From assembly GCA_021372315.1 (NCBI GenBank), contig JAJFUT010000017.1:1-32463 (forward strand): DNA of 32,463 nt, written 5' to 3'. The position numbers and the translations under genes are program-made. Source of the DNA: Methanobacteriota archaeon (GTDB lineage Archaea; Thermoplasmatota; Thermoplasmata; Methanomassiliicoccales; UBA472). Positions 6,901 through 13,811 of the stretch are shown one piece after another (positions within the stretch are counted from its first letter, which is position 1; each line of letters begins with the position of its first letter). Under the pieces are notes generated by a model, which worked only from the letters and a program-made list of their open reading frames with translations, was not told where the DNA came from and made no database searches.

Positions 6901-9455
6901 TCGACGTCCGAGCGACTGATGCCGCTGGCAACACAGGGGCGCTCGACTCGGTGACCGTCACCGTCGATATAACTGGCCCGACCGTCACCATAACCGCTCC
7001 AGGAAACAGCGCCTTGATCGGTCAGTCCTCAGCGTTGATCGTTTGGACAAGCTCGGACGGGACCGGATCGGGTGCAGCGTACTATGAGGTGCGCATCGAT
7101 GGCGGCGCATGGAGCAACAACGCTCTCGTGACGAGCAAGCCCTTCACCGGACTGGCGGATGGTCTGCACATTGTCGATGTCAGGGCGAATGACAGCGCTG
7201 GCAACATGGGACCGATATCGTCCGTGACGTTCACGGTCGATACGACGCCTCCGGCGGTCATAATCTCCGCTCCGAACCAGCCATACCTTAACCAGGCCGG
7301 CACAAACGTCGCTTGGTCGGGGACAGATGCAAACGGCATCGCCTATTACGAAGTGAGACTGGACGGCGGTGCATGGAACAACCTTGGACTGGCGACCAAC
7401 TGGGCCTTGAATGGTCTGTCTGAAGGCTCCCATACCGTCTATATCCGAGCGAACGACACGGCAGGCAATCTAGGGGCCGCGGTCTCGGTGACGTTCATCG
7501 TCGACCTGACTCCACCGATCGTGACCATAACCGCTCCATCGATCGGAATAGCCAACTCGACCTCCGTACTGATCACATGGACGGGCACGGACGGTCTCGG
7601 ATCCGGTGTGGCATACTATGAGGTCAGGGCAGATGGTGGGGTATGGACGTCCATTTCGATGAACCTTCAGACTGTCGTAGGACCACTGGCCGACGGATCT
7701 CATATCATAGAGGTCAGAGCGACCGATGCCGCAGGCAATCTCGGTACGTCAGATTCGGTGACGATCGTGATCGACACCGTCGATCCCATCGTGACCATCT
7801 CGGCCCCGACCGATGCCGTGATCATAGGAATTGGTTCGATGACGGTCACCTGGACCGGTTCCGATGGGACGGGGTTGGGAGTCTCATACTATGAGATCCG
7901 TATCGATGGCGGGGCATGGAGCAACAACGCTCTCGTGACGAGCAAGCCCTTCACCGGACTGGCGGATGGCCTGCACACCGTCGATGTCAGGGCGAATGAC
8001 AGCGCTGGCAACATGGGACCGATATCGTCCGTGACGTTCACGGTCGATACGACGCCTCCGGCGGTGACCATAACCGCCCCGACCCAGACATACTTGAATC
8101 TGAACGATGTCAACGTGACGTGGACCGGGACCGATGCCAACGGGATCGGATATTACGAGGTTCGACTGGACGGAGGAGCTTGGACGAACGTCGCTACGGC
8201 GACCGTCTGGGCCTTGACCGGTTTGGCCGAAGGGGCTCACACCGTTGACGTCAGGGCTAACGATTCCGTAGGCAACCTATGTGCGGCGGTCTCTGTGACC
8301 TTCGTTGTCGATATAACGGCTCCGACATTGACAATAACGTTGCCGGCCATTCCCTATCTGACCGAGGATTCTGTGAGGGTCCTCTGGTCCGGATCGGACG
8401 TCACGTCTGGTATATTTGAATACGCCATTCGCCTAGACGGTGGAACCTGGCAGGCCATGGCCCTCGTGAACGAGAGCTTGCTGAACGATATGCTGGAAGG
8501 AGCTCACCTCGTTGAGGTCAGGGCGACCGACAACGCTGGTAACGTAGCGACGGACAGCGTCACCTTCACCGTCGACACGATAGCACCGACCGCCTCGATG
8601 TCGGATCCTGCTGAAGGTGCGAGGCTCAACGCGAGCACGATCCTCATTGGATGGATTGCTACCGACGCCGGTTCCGGTGTCAGCACGATCGAGATTGGTC
8701 TCGATGGTACCTGGACGACGGTAACGGGAACCTCTTACTCGCTGACGGGATTGACGGAAGGGACCAAGGCCATATCGCTCCGCGTGACCGACGCTGCAGG
8801 AAACCAGGTGGTAGTGGTCGTCAACGTGACGATCGACCTCACGGCCCCGACTGTCATTGAACGCTCCCCAGAGGGAACCAACGTGACCTTGAGCACACCG
8901 ATCGTCATCACGTTCTCCGAGGCCATGGATCAGGACACTGTTTCGGTCTACATCAACGGAGTGATCGCGACCCTGACCTGGGACAACGATACCGTGACGG
9001 TCACACCCGCCACGGCCTTGGCGAGAGGACTGACCTATGTGGTACTGGTGGAAGGGTCCGACCTGGCATCGAACGCGATGGCGCCGGTATCGTGGTCCTT
9101 CGAGACCGTTCCGTCGACGGCGGTCGTCGCAGGAAAGGTCGTGGATTCCAACGGCGACCCGATCGCCGGGGCCACGATCAGGCTGGACGATGTCCTTGTA
9201 GCGGAATCAGACGCCAATGGCGACTTCCAGTTCGAGGTCGCCCCGGGAACGTACACGATAGATATCGGCAGGAGCGGGATGGAGAACCGCACCATTGCGG
9301 CTACCCTGGACATCGGGGAGTCGCTCAATGTCGGTACCATCGAGCTCGCCACGCAATCAGATGGCGGGATCGATATATTGCCGATAATCGTCATCGTCCT
9401 GGTGGTCGTTCTGGTGCTGGCAGCGGCGATCTATCTGCTACGCAAGAGAAAGTAA
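3909..9455 (+). CDS. Giant membrane-anchored surface protein: beta-helix, FN3, Ig-like repeat array
   Basis: I chose the ATG at 3909 over an in-frame TTG at 3885, because it opens directly into a signal peptide (hydrophobic residues about 5-27) and has GGTGGTG upstream. The 1,848-residue product is built as follows. A right-handed parallel beta-helix (PbH1/NosD-like, rich in short N-N-T-I turns) spans about 40-435. An FN3 domain is at about 480-570. About twelve Ig-like repeats of roughly 88-91 residues share the pattern W-x-G-(S/T)-D, YYEVR-x-DGG-x-W, L-x-x-G-x-H and A-x-D-x-AGN. A Big_5-like domain (TFSEAMD) and a carboxypeptidase-regulatory-like domain (GKVVDSNGDPIAGATIRL) follow. The protein ends in one transmembrane helix and the basic tail RKRK. 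This is the architecture of an extracellular stalk that places a carbohydrate- or surface-binding head away from the cell. The NosD resemblance is structural and does not imply a role in nitrous oxide reduction. Confidence 0.88.
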   Translation: MKISKMLALFVVFTLLFASLSIMIPMGLASSGSSENKLPLAALTPQTSFRINSNAEFISNGFTGTGTAIDPYILDSKEIDAAGSLNGIYIGNTTSYFVISNSSIFGASSAQALPGAIPYGLGSGITLYNVVNGKIDNCTITANTRGISIIASSNNIVTGSTLSSNTEEGLFIEALPSPPSTTSTDNMVDNNTISSNNVQVYVGAGCDRNIFRSNLLTLGGEGFQVQGTTGTEISDNSVNNMTGAGGAIYLGTDGLASINFLILNNTIADSTIGIAVIGSAGQNSNGRIENNTIWIITQDGIGLTNVQNSRVAGNSIDSTVRDGIYLEASNGNTIENNTEFSATGNGMYLFNSDSNLIHHNHFMINGNVGIGLDSSTLNQVHDNHLLYNTFEGVVSLFGSSSNRIYQNYFLDNNGATAVYSSANVQAYSDGSNLWTDPTGSFGNVWSDWIAPDVAYDGIVDSAYVIQNVPQSDAKPLSGPVGPPQYLTLTTGWLYVELTWSAPNYTLFGPVNNYIIYRSDDPATPIGFVDGNTLSYVDATVVANTQYTYWVTAVNTYLGQPSGSKTITTPASNTFAVSITGPADGSISVSSSVTITWAMTTGAATSFDTNIDNLGWTDAGLALSQTVSGLADGTHAFQVRANGAGPVQAIAQVSFVVDTTGPVVTISSPVNNTMFNTNSVMVSWVVNDAGSGADSFEYQIDGGAFSSPVAGSFGSHLFTGLTNGWHIVGVRATDLAGWLGPVTNVYFLVDTVGPTVTISTPVDNVFIGMNTALIGWNGTDGTGSGVSYYEVRVDAGTWTNVGTAMTYTTAVLTEAPHTASVRGYDALGNLGVAAIVHFTIDLSNPTASFVAPMPTLINTTSTTVNWTGSDGLGSGIDHYELQLDAGPWTNEGLTTSRLLTGLADGAHVLLLRAVDGLGHVSTAASYSFTVDATSPVVTITAPVSVYINTISVQVAWTGTDGAGSGITGYEVRVDGGAWTPVALNLQTTVGPLSVGPHIIDVRATDAAGNTGALDSVTVTVDITGPTVTITAPGNSALIGQSSALIVWTSSDGTGSGAAYYEVRIDGGAWSNNALVTSKPFTGLADGLHIVDVRANDSAGNMGPISSVTFTVDTTPPAVIISAPNQPYLNQAGTNVAWSGTDANGIAYYEVRLDGGAWNNLGLATNWALNGLSEGSHTVYIRANDTAGNLGAAVSVTFIVDLTPPIVTITAPSIGIANSTSVLITWTGTDGLGSGVAYYEVRADGGVWTSISMNLQTVVGPLADGSHIIEVRATDAAGNLGTSDSVTIVIDTVDPIVTISAPTDAVIIGIGSMTVTWTGSDGTGLGVSYYEIRIDGGAWSNNALVTSKPFTGLADGLHTVDVRANDSAGNMGPISSVTFTVDTTPPAVTITAPTQTYLNLNDVNVTWTGTDANGIGYYEVRLDGGAWTNVATATVWALTGLAEGAHTVDVRANDSVGNLCAAVSVTFVVDITAPTLTITLPAIPYLTEDSVRVLWSGSDVTSGIFEYAIRLDGGTWQAMALVNESLLNDMLEGAHLVEVRATDNAGNVATDSVTFTVDTIAPTASMSDPAEGARLNASTILIGWIATDAGSGVSTIEIGLDGTWTTVTGTSYSLTGLTEGTKAISLRVTDAAGNQVVVVVNVTIDLTAPTVIERSPEGTNVTLSTPIVITFSEAMDQDTVSVYINGVIATLTWDNDTVTVTPATALARGLTYVVLVEGSDLASNAMAPVSWSFETVPSTAVVAGKVVDSNGDPIAGATIRLDDVLVAESDANGDFQFEVAPGTYTIDIGRSGMENRTIAATLDIGESLNVGTIELATQSDGGIDILPIIVIVLVVVLVLAAAIYLLRKRK
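5631..8837 (+). repeat. Array of about 12 Ig-like domain repeats (about 265-275 bp period)
   Basis: The DNA encodes about twelve consecutive domains, each ending near T-V-D and starting with a T-x-P-x-V-T-I-x-x-P motif. Sequence similarity is strongest among the central copies (6699-8312) and decays toward both ends. This is typical of arrays that grow by internal duplication. The domains resemble Ig-like folds of bacterial and archaeal surface proteins, although I could not assign an exact family. Confidence 0.85.
6699..8312 (+). repeat. Tandem duplication of an 807-bp, three-domain block
   Basis: Block A (6699-7505) and block B (7506-8312) are contiguous and each exactly 807 bp (269 codons). 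Domain 1 of A matches domain 1 of B (both carry NLQT-VVGPL-like and ATDAAGN motifs). Domain 2 matches domain 2 (SNNALVTSKPFTGLADG in both), and domain 3 matches domain 3 (GTDANGI-YYEVRLDGGAW). Within domain 2, 7107-7258 and 7914-8065 differ at only 3 of 152 bases, while the flanks have diverged much more. Confidence 0.88.
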
Positions 9456-9468
9456 ACATCTTCCCCAT

Positions 9469-9500
9469 GGAGGGGGCGGCACCTCCTCCTTTTTAATTTT
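9469..9500 (+). terminator. Hairpin and T-tract after the surface protein gene
   Basis: GGAGG (9469-9473) can pair with CCTCC (9482-9486). It is followed by TTTTTAATTTTT, starting 14 bases after the stop codon. This fits a transcription terminator for the surface protein gene. The rest of the spacer to 9590 shows nothing I recognise. Confidence 0.55.
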
Positions 9501-9591
9501 TCATTATTCTAGATGACCATGTAATGATATTTCCAGGTAGACGCCAGTTGTTCGCGATCGGTGATTATTCGTCAATGATGCGGTAGACGCT

Positions 9592-9602
9592 AAACATTTT
9601 TA
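9592..9602 (+). promoter_or_regulatory. TATA-like box of the M29 peptidase gene
   Basis: The sequence AAACATTTTTA lies about 30 bases before the ATG at 9627. A start of transcription about 26 bases downstream of the box would fall just after the alternative TTG at 9615 and a few bases before the ATG. This favours the ATG start and a very short leader. Confidence 0.4.
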
Positions 9603-9626
9603 CCTGACATTACGTTGAACCTCCCG

Positions 9627-10742
9627 ATGTATGACCCGAGGATGAAGAAACTGGCTGATGTGCTCGTCAATTATTCCATCAAGCTCCAGAAAGGGGAGAC
9701 GGTCTATATCGAGGCCTTCGACATCCCCGCGGAGATGGTCGAGCTGATGATCTCAGCCGTGTACGAAGCTGGGGGCATACCGCTCATATCTCAAAAATCC
9801 CCGAGGGCGCTGCGCAAGCTCTATTCTGGAGCTGACGAGGCCTCCATGAAACTTTTTGGAGAGGTCGAGCTGGAGAAGATGAAGAGGTCCCAGGCATACA
9901 TTGGCATGAGAGGCTCAAGCAACACGACCGAGCACTCTGACGTACCGGCCGAGAAGATGGCATTGTACAGGAAGTACTGGTGGCAGCCCGTCCACATCAA
10001 CTGGAGACTGCCGAAGACGAAATGGGTGGTGCTCCGGTGGCCAACGCCTTCGATGGCGCAGCTGGCAGAGATGTCGACGGAGGCCTTCGAGGACTTCTAC
10101 TTCAACACGACGACGCTTGACTACAAGAGGATGTCAGATGCGATGGACCCCCTCGTCAAGCTCATGTCCAAGACGGACCGCGTCAGGCTTGTGGCCCCGG
10201 GCACCGATCTCACCTTCTCGATCAAGGGCATTCCGGTAATCAAATGCGATGGCCACATGAACATCCCTGACGGAGAGGTGTACACCGCCCCGGTCAAGGA
10301 CTCCGTGAACGGTGTCATCCATTACAACACGAGGAGCCTGTACGACGGCAAGATCTTCGACAACATGAGCTTCAAGTACAGGGACGGGAAGATCATCGAG
10401 GCCACGTCCTCGGACACGAAGGGCATGAACCAGATCCTAGATACGGACGAGGGGGCGAGGTATGTCGGCGAATTCGCCATCGGATTGAACCCGTTCGTCA
10501 CGAAACCGATGCTGGACACCCTGTTCGACGAAAAGATCTGCGGTTCGTTCCACTTCACGCCGGGCAATTCCTATGACGACGCCTTCAACGGCAACCGATC
10601 GGCGGTCCACTGGGACATCGTCCTGATCCAGACGAAGCAGTGCGGCGGCGGGGAGATATGGTTCGATGATGTGCTCATCAGGAAGGACGGCATCTTCGTT
10701 CTCGACGAGCTGAAGGGACTGAACCCCGAGAACCTTGCATAA
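9627..10742 (+). CDS. M29-family metallo-aminopeptidase (AmpS/PepS-like)
   Basis: A 371-residue cytoplasmic aminopeptidase of the thermophilic M29 clan, which releases N-terminal amino acids from peptides using two divalent metal ions. The start MYDPRMKKLADVLVNYS is typical of the family. An in-frame TTG 12 bases upstream is less likely given the promoter position. Metal-ligand candidates are E217 in the family signature NIPDGEVYTAP, E282 in GEFAIG, H309 in SFHF, and H328 and D330 in VHWD. The length is slightly below the roughly 400 residues of bacterial members. It stands alone between the surface protein gene and a convergent gene on the other strand, so a housekeeping role in peptide turnover is the simplest reading. 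Confidence 0.9.
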   Translation: MYDPRMKKLADVLVNYSIKLQKGETVYIEAFDIPAEMVELMISAVYEAGGIPLISQKSPRALRKLYSGADEASMKLFGEVELEKMKRSQAYIGMRGSSNTTEHSDVPAEKMALYRKYWWQPVHINWRLPKTKWVVLRWPTPSMAQLAEMSTEAFEDFYFNTTTLDYKRMSDAMDPLVKLMSKTDRVRLVAPGTDLTFSIKGIPVIKCDGHMNIPDGEVYTAPVKDSVNGVIHYNTRSLYDGKIFDNMSFKYRDGKIIEATSSDTKGMNQILDTDEGARYVGEFAIGLNPFVTKPMLDTLFDEKICGSFHFTPGNSYDDAFNGNRSAVHWDIVLIQTKQCGGGEIWFDDVLIRKDGIFVLDELKGLNPENLA

Positions 10743-10768
10743 TATGGATGATGTGAAAAGGAATCGAT

Positions 10769-10795
10769 GAGCTAGCTTCGATATGAAGCGAGCTC
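10769..10795. terminator. Symmetric hairpin between convergent genes
   Basis: GAGCT-A-GCTTC (10769-10779) pairs with GAAGC-G-AGCTC (10785-10795), with one mismatch and a five-base loop GATAT. The hairpin sits between the stops of the peptidase gene (plus) and the membrane protein gene (minus), where it could act in both directions. There is no strong T-tract on either side, so termination is inferred from position. Confidence 0.45.
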
Positions 10796-10797
10796 CC

Positions 10798-11250
10798 CTA
10801 TCTTTTCAAGAAATAGTCTGCGATGTCGGGCCTTCTCAGGTAGTAGATGACCAGGAAAGGGAGGACGACACATATCGCCAGCCTCAGCGCGAACTGAAGG
10901 TCCCCGAAACCGAACACGACGATCGCTAAGGAGTTCGCCAGGACCGTCACGACCGACAGCAGGGCACCGAAAGGATAGGCCCATCCCTTTCTCTTGAACA
11001 TGCCCCAGGTCTCTATAGCTGTCAGGCCGGTCAATACTGCCATGACCGCTCCGAAGGATTCGGTCAGCAGGCGGCCGTTGTCCTTCAGGAAATCGGACGC
11101 GTCCACGCCTAGGTTGGCGATGAGGTCCTCGTCGCTGTTACCAAAGGCCATCAGCAGCAGCGCCGCTGCGCTGTAGAAGAGCAGCACGATGAGTGCGAAC
11201 TCGAACGTCATCAGATAGATCATGTCGTACGGGCGGCGCTTCACGACCAT
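10798..11250 (-). CDS. Small membrane protein with about four transmembrane helices, unknown function
   Basis: The 150-residue product has hydrophobic segments at about 10-36, 63-83, 91-113 and 118-137, separated by short charged loops; the loop at about 37-62 is acidic. I do not recognise a family. A TATA-like box TTAAATATC (11271-11280) is placed so that transcription would begin at or within a base or two of the ATG, so the mRNA is probably leaderless and independently expressed. The gene lies 36 bases downstream of the HTH-V4R regulator on the same strand, so it may be a target or partner of that regulator. This is inference from neighbourhood only. Confidence 0.7.
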   Translation of the reverse strand: MVVKRRPYDMIYLMTFEFALIVLLFYSAAALLLMAFGNSDEDLIANLGVDASDFLKDNGRLLTESFGAVMAVLTGLTAIETWGMFKRKGWAYPFGALLSVVTVLANSLAIVVFGFGDLQFALRLAICVVLPFLVIYYLRRPDIADYFLKR

Positions 11251-11270
11251 GCGCTTCGGATTGGCAAATC

Positions 11271-11280
11271 GATATTTAAC
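11271..11280 (-). promoter_or_regulatory. TATA-like box giving a leaderless mRNA
   Basis: Read on the minus strand, GTTAAATATC is centred about 25 bases before the ATG at 11250, the archaeal TATA-to-start distance. It implies a leaderless transcript for the four-helix membrane protein. Confidence 0.55.
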
Positions 11281-11286
11281 CTTGGC

Positions 11287-12033
11287 TCAGAGCGACGGCT
11301 CGATGACGTACTTGCACATGTTGAAGTTCGAGCCGAACGTCTCCTTCTCCGCGACGCGCAGGGGCATGCCCAGCTTCGCCTCGAATATCGCCTCGAGCAT
11401 GCCTTCGTTGAGAAGGCACAGCGTCCTTCCGACATCTGGCGCCTTGGAACAGTCGTACTCGTCCTTGATGATGAGCGTGACCGGATGGACCGAATAGACG
11501 ACGACCTCGCCGAGCTCGTGCTCCTTGTAGAACTCCTTGACCTCTTGGATCAGGCCTTCCACGTTGTCCGACTTGAACCGCTTTGACACCTCGCTACCGA
11601 TCTGGCGGCCTATGTCCTTGAGGATCGGGTCCATGTTGAACCCTATCGATTCCATTCCGATGACGATGGAGCGTATCATGCCCTTGAGGAACGTGCTGGG
11701 CAGACCGATGCTCCTGGCGATGGTGTTGCCTATCGCCTTCTTGAGCTCCTCCCTCGGGACGACCGATGAACCGACAGGCCTGGAGATCAGATAGAATATC
11801 TTCCTCCTGTTATCCTGCGGGTCATCACGATAACCGATAAGGCCTTCCATGACCATCTTGTCCAGATGGACCGATAGGGTCGATTGGGCCTTGCTCGTCA
11901 ATAAGGCGATCTCGCTGAGGCTCAGGTCGTGGCGCTGGAGCTCGGAAAGTATCTTCTGCCTGACTGGATTGGATATCTGCCTCAGGCCTGCACTTGTAGA
12001 ATAGACGTCAAAATCCGAGTCCTTCTTGGCCAT
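11287..12033 (-). CDS. ArsR-type HTH regulator with C-terminal V4R-like domain
   Basis: A 248-residue transcription factor. The N-terminal winged helix (about 14-85, with the ISNPVRQKIL core and a recognition-helix region around TSKAQSTLSVHLDKM) is ArsR-like. The C-terminal part (about 165-245) resembles V4R (4-vinyl-reductase) domains, with spaced cysteines C195, C206 and C240 and the pattern E-x-x-x-x-G-x-x-F-x-M-C. The same layout occurs in MsvR, a redox-responsive regulator of some methanogens, so a redox, metal or small-ligand sensor is plausible. Upstream in-frame starts exist at 12060 (ATG) and 12063 (TTG). I prefer the ATG at 12033 because the TATA-like TAATTAAA at 12066-12073 would place the transcript start downstream of the earlier codons. 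The ligand and targets are unknown. Confidence 0.8.
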   Translation of the reverse strand: MAKKDSDFDVYSTSAGLRQISNPVRQKILSELQRHDLSLSEIALLTSKAQSTLSVHLDKMVMEGLIGYRDDPQDNRRKIFYLISRPVGSSVVPREELKKAIGNTIARSIGLPSTFLKGMIRSIVIGMESIGFNMDPILKDIGRQIGSEVSKRFKSDNVEGLIQEVKEFYKEHELGEVVVYSVHPVTLIIKDEYDCSKAPDVGRTLCLLNEGMLEAIFEAKLGMPLRVAEKETFGSNFNMCKYVIEPSL

Positions 12034-12065
12034 TTGATACCAGAAGATTAGATTCCGCATCAAGG

Positions 12066-12073
12066 TAATTAAA
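12066..12073 (-). promoter_or_regulatory. TATA-like box of the V4R regulator
   Basis: TTTAATTA on the minus strand lies about 37 bases before the ATG at 12033. This fits a transcript with a leader of about 10 bases and argues against the start codons at 12060 and 12063. Confidence 0.4.
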
Positions 12074-12127
12074 GCTTCGTCTGCAAAACGATGTTTCGGA
12101 GCAGTTCGCCCGACGAAGGACGAATCA

Positions 12128-12136
12128 TTTTTTAAC
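12128..12136 (+). promoter_or_regulatory. TATA-like box of the mtnA operon
   Basis: ATTTTTTAA lies about 30 bases before the ATG of mtnA at 12164. This fits transcription starting a few bases upstream of the start codon. Confidence 0.5.
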
Positions 12137-12163
12137 CTAAGCGCCCTGAGGTCTGACGAGAAG

Positions 12164-13174
12164 ATGAAGCTAGAGATCGATGGAGAGCGCAGGGAGGTCC
12201 GAGCGCTCTGGTACGAGGGCGGGAAGGTTATGATGATCGATCAGAGATGCCTCCCTCATGACGTCAGGATACTGGAGCTGCGGTCGTGCGGTCAGGTGGC
12301 CGACGCGATCAGGGACATGACCGTCAGGGGAGCGCCGGCCATCGGCGCCGCCGCAGCCTACGGAATGCTCCTCGCGAAGAGGGACGGCGAGGACCTTCAG
12401 GCCGCCGCCCGGACATTGAGGTCGACAAGGCCTACAGCTCACGACCTTTTCTTCGCGGTCGATCACATGCTTCGAAAGCTGGCCGAAGGGGATGACCCGG
12501 TCGAGGCCGCGGAGGCATACTGCGATTCCATCGTCGAGAAGTGCCGCATGATAGGGGTCCATGGCGAACCGCTGATCAAGGACGGCGCGAAGATCATGAC
12601 CCACTGCAACGCAGGGGCGCTGGCGACGGTCGATCATGGCACCGCGCTCGCTCCGATGAGGGAGGCCTGGAGGAAAGGCAAGCAGATGTTCGTCTATGTC
12701 TCCGAGACCAGACCAAGGCTCCAGGGGATGAAGCTTACGGCCTTCGAGATGCTCAACGAAGGCATACCACATGCGATAATACCGGACGGCGCGTCAGGGC
12801 ACTTCATGAGGAAGGGCGTGGACGTCATCATAGTCGGGGCGGACAGGATAGCTGCCAACGGCGACTTCGCCAATAAGATCGGCACCTACGAGAAGGCGGT
12901 ACTGGCCCATGAGCTCGGGATCCCGTTCTACACGGCAGCGCCGATCTCGACCTTCGATTTCAGCATAAAGAGCGGCGAGGAGATCCCGATCGAGGACCGC
13001 TCCGAGGACGAGGTCACAATGATCGACGGGATGAGAGTGGCCCCGAAAGGATGCCCCGCCCTGAACCCATCGTTCGATATGACGCCGCACAGATACCTCT
13101 CCGGGATCATCACGGAGATAGGAGTCCTCAAGCCTGAGGACGTCGTTAAGGTCAGGGAGGCTAGGCTATCATGA
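12164..13174 (+). CDS. mtnA: S-methyl-5-thioribose-1-phosphate isomerase
   Basis: A 336-residue aldose-ketose isomerase of the eIF2B-alpha/MtnA fold. It converts 5-methylthioribose 1-phosphate (and, in some organisms, 5-deoxyribose 1-phosphate) to the corresponding ribulose 1-phosphate. Family signatures are VRGAPAIG (54-61), THCNAGAL with the catalytic C148, and GADRIAANGDFANKIGT with the catalytic D227. The related archaeal ribose-1,5-bisphosphate isomerases share the fold, but the signatures here fit MtnA better. The last four bases overlap the start of the class II aldolase gene (ATGA), so the two are translationally coupled and probably catalyse consecutive steps. The MTA phosphorylase that should act first is not in the window. 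Confidence 0.92.
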   Translation: MKLEIDGERREVRALWYEGGKVMMIDQRCLPHDVRILELRSCGQVADAIRDMTVRGAPAIGAAAAYGMLLAKRDGEDLQAAARTLRSTRPTAHDLFFAVDHMLRKLAEGDDPVEAAEAYCDSIVEKCRMIGVHGEPLIKDGAKIMTHCNAGALATVDHGTALAPMREAWRKGKQMFVYVSETRPRLQGMKLTAFEMLNEGIPHAIIPDGASGHFMRKGVDVIIVGADRIAANGDFANKIGTYEKAVLAHELGIPFYTAAPISTFDFSIKSGEEIPIEDRSEDEVTMIDGMRVAPKGCPALNPSFDMTPHRYLSGIITEIGVLKPEDVVKVREARLS

Positions 13175-13800
13175 GGTTCGCGGAGGAGAGGTCGGAGATC
13201 GTCAAGTACGGCAAGTACCTATACGACAGGGGGCTAGTGAGCGGGACCAGCGGCAACATCAGCATCAAGGCTGACGAAGCGACTATGCTCATAACGCCAT
13301 CGGGAGCGTGCAAGGGTATGCTTACCGTAACGGACGTGATCGAGGTGAGCATCGATGACGGAAGGCCATTGACCGATGGCAAGCCGTCGATGGAGACGCC
13401 GTTCCATCTGGCGTTCTACCGAGAAAGGAAGGACGTCAAGGCCGTCATCCACACCCATCCGATGTACAGCACGATCTTCGCGGTGGCGGGACTGAGGGTG
13501 TTCACATCCCTGACGCCGGAGGCCTTGTTGGTCCTTGGAAGGGAGGTGCCCTATGTGGAGTACGCCACACCAGGCTCCGATGACCTCGCCGCAGGACTGA
13601 AGGCGGCGATGGGGGAAGCAACGGCGTTCCTGCTTGACAAGCACGGGGCGATAACGGTCGGGAGGACCATGAAGGAGGCGTACCACAGGATGGAGACGCT
13701 GGAGTTCATGGCCGAGATGCAGTACAAGCTCATCGCCATCGAGAAGGGGGACCCCCTTCCGACGGACGAGATCGAGAAGATAATGAATTTGACGCACTGA
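13171..13800 (+). CDS. Class II (zinc) aldolase, probably acting on 5-deoxy/5-methylthio-ribulose 1-phosphate
   Basis: A 209-residue member of the FucA/AraD/MtnB superfamily. The zinc histidines H94 and H96 (HTH), H158 (KHG) and the catalytic acid E75 (PSMETP) are all present, as is the phosphate-binding SGNIS segment near 27-31. FucA-type enzymes split a ketose 1-phosphate into DHAP and an aldehyde; MtnB-type relatives dehydrate methylthioribulose 1-phosphate instead. The 4-bp overlap with mtnA indicates the MtnA product as substrate. The expected products are DHAP plus methylthioacetaldehyde or lactaldehyde, as in the DHAP shunt. MtnB activity is the main alternative, but no later genes of the classical methionine salvage pathway lie nearby. 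Confidence 0.85.
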   Translation: MRFAEERSEIVKYGKYLYDRGLVSGTSGNISIKADEATMLITPSGACKGMLTVTDVIEVSIDDGRPLTDGKPSMETPFHLAFYRERKDVKAVIHTHPMYSTIFAVAGLRVFTSLTPEALLVLGREVPYVEYATPGSDDLAAGLKAAMGEATAFLLDKHGAITVGRTMKEAYHRMETLEFMAEMQYKLIAIEKGDPLPTDEIEKIMNLTH

Positions 13801-13811
13801 GAGGGCTTAGA

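Noticed and set aside
5631-8837. Possible CRISPR-like or mobile repeat because of regularly spaced similar sequences
   Set aside because: The period (about 265-275 bp), the unbroken reading frame and the protein-level pattern show domain repeats in one gene.
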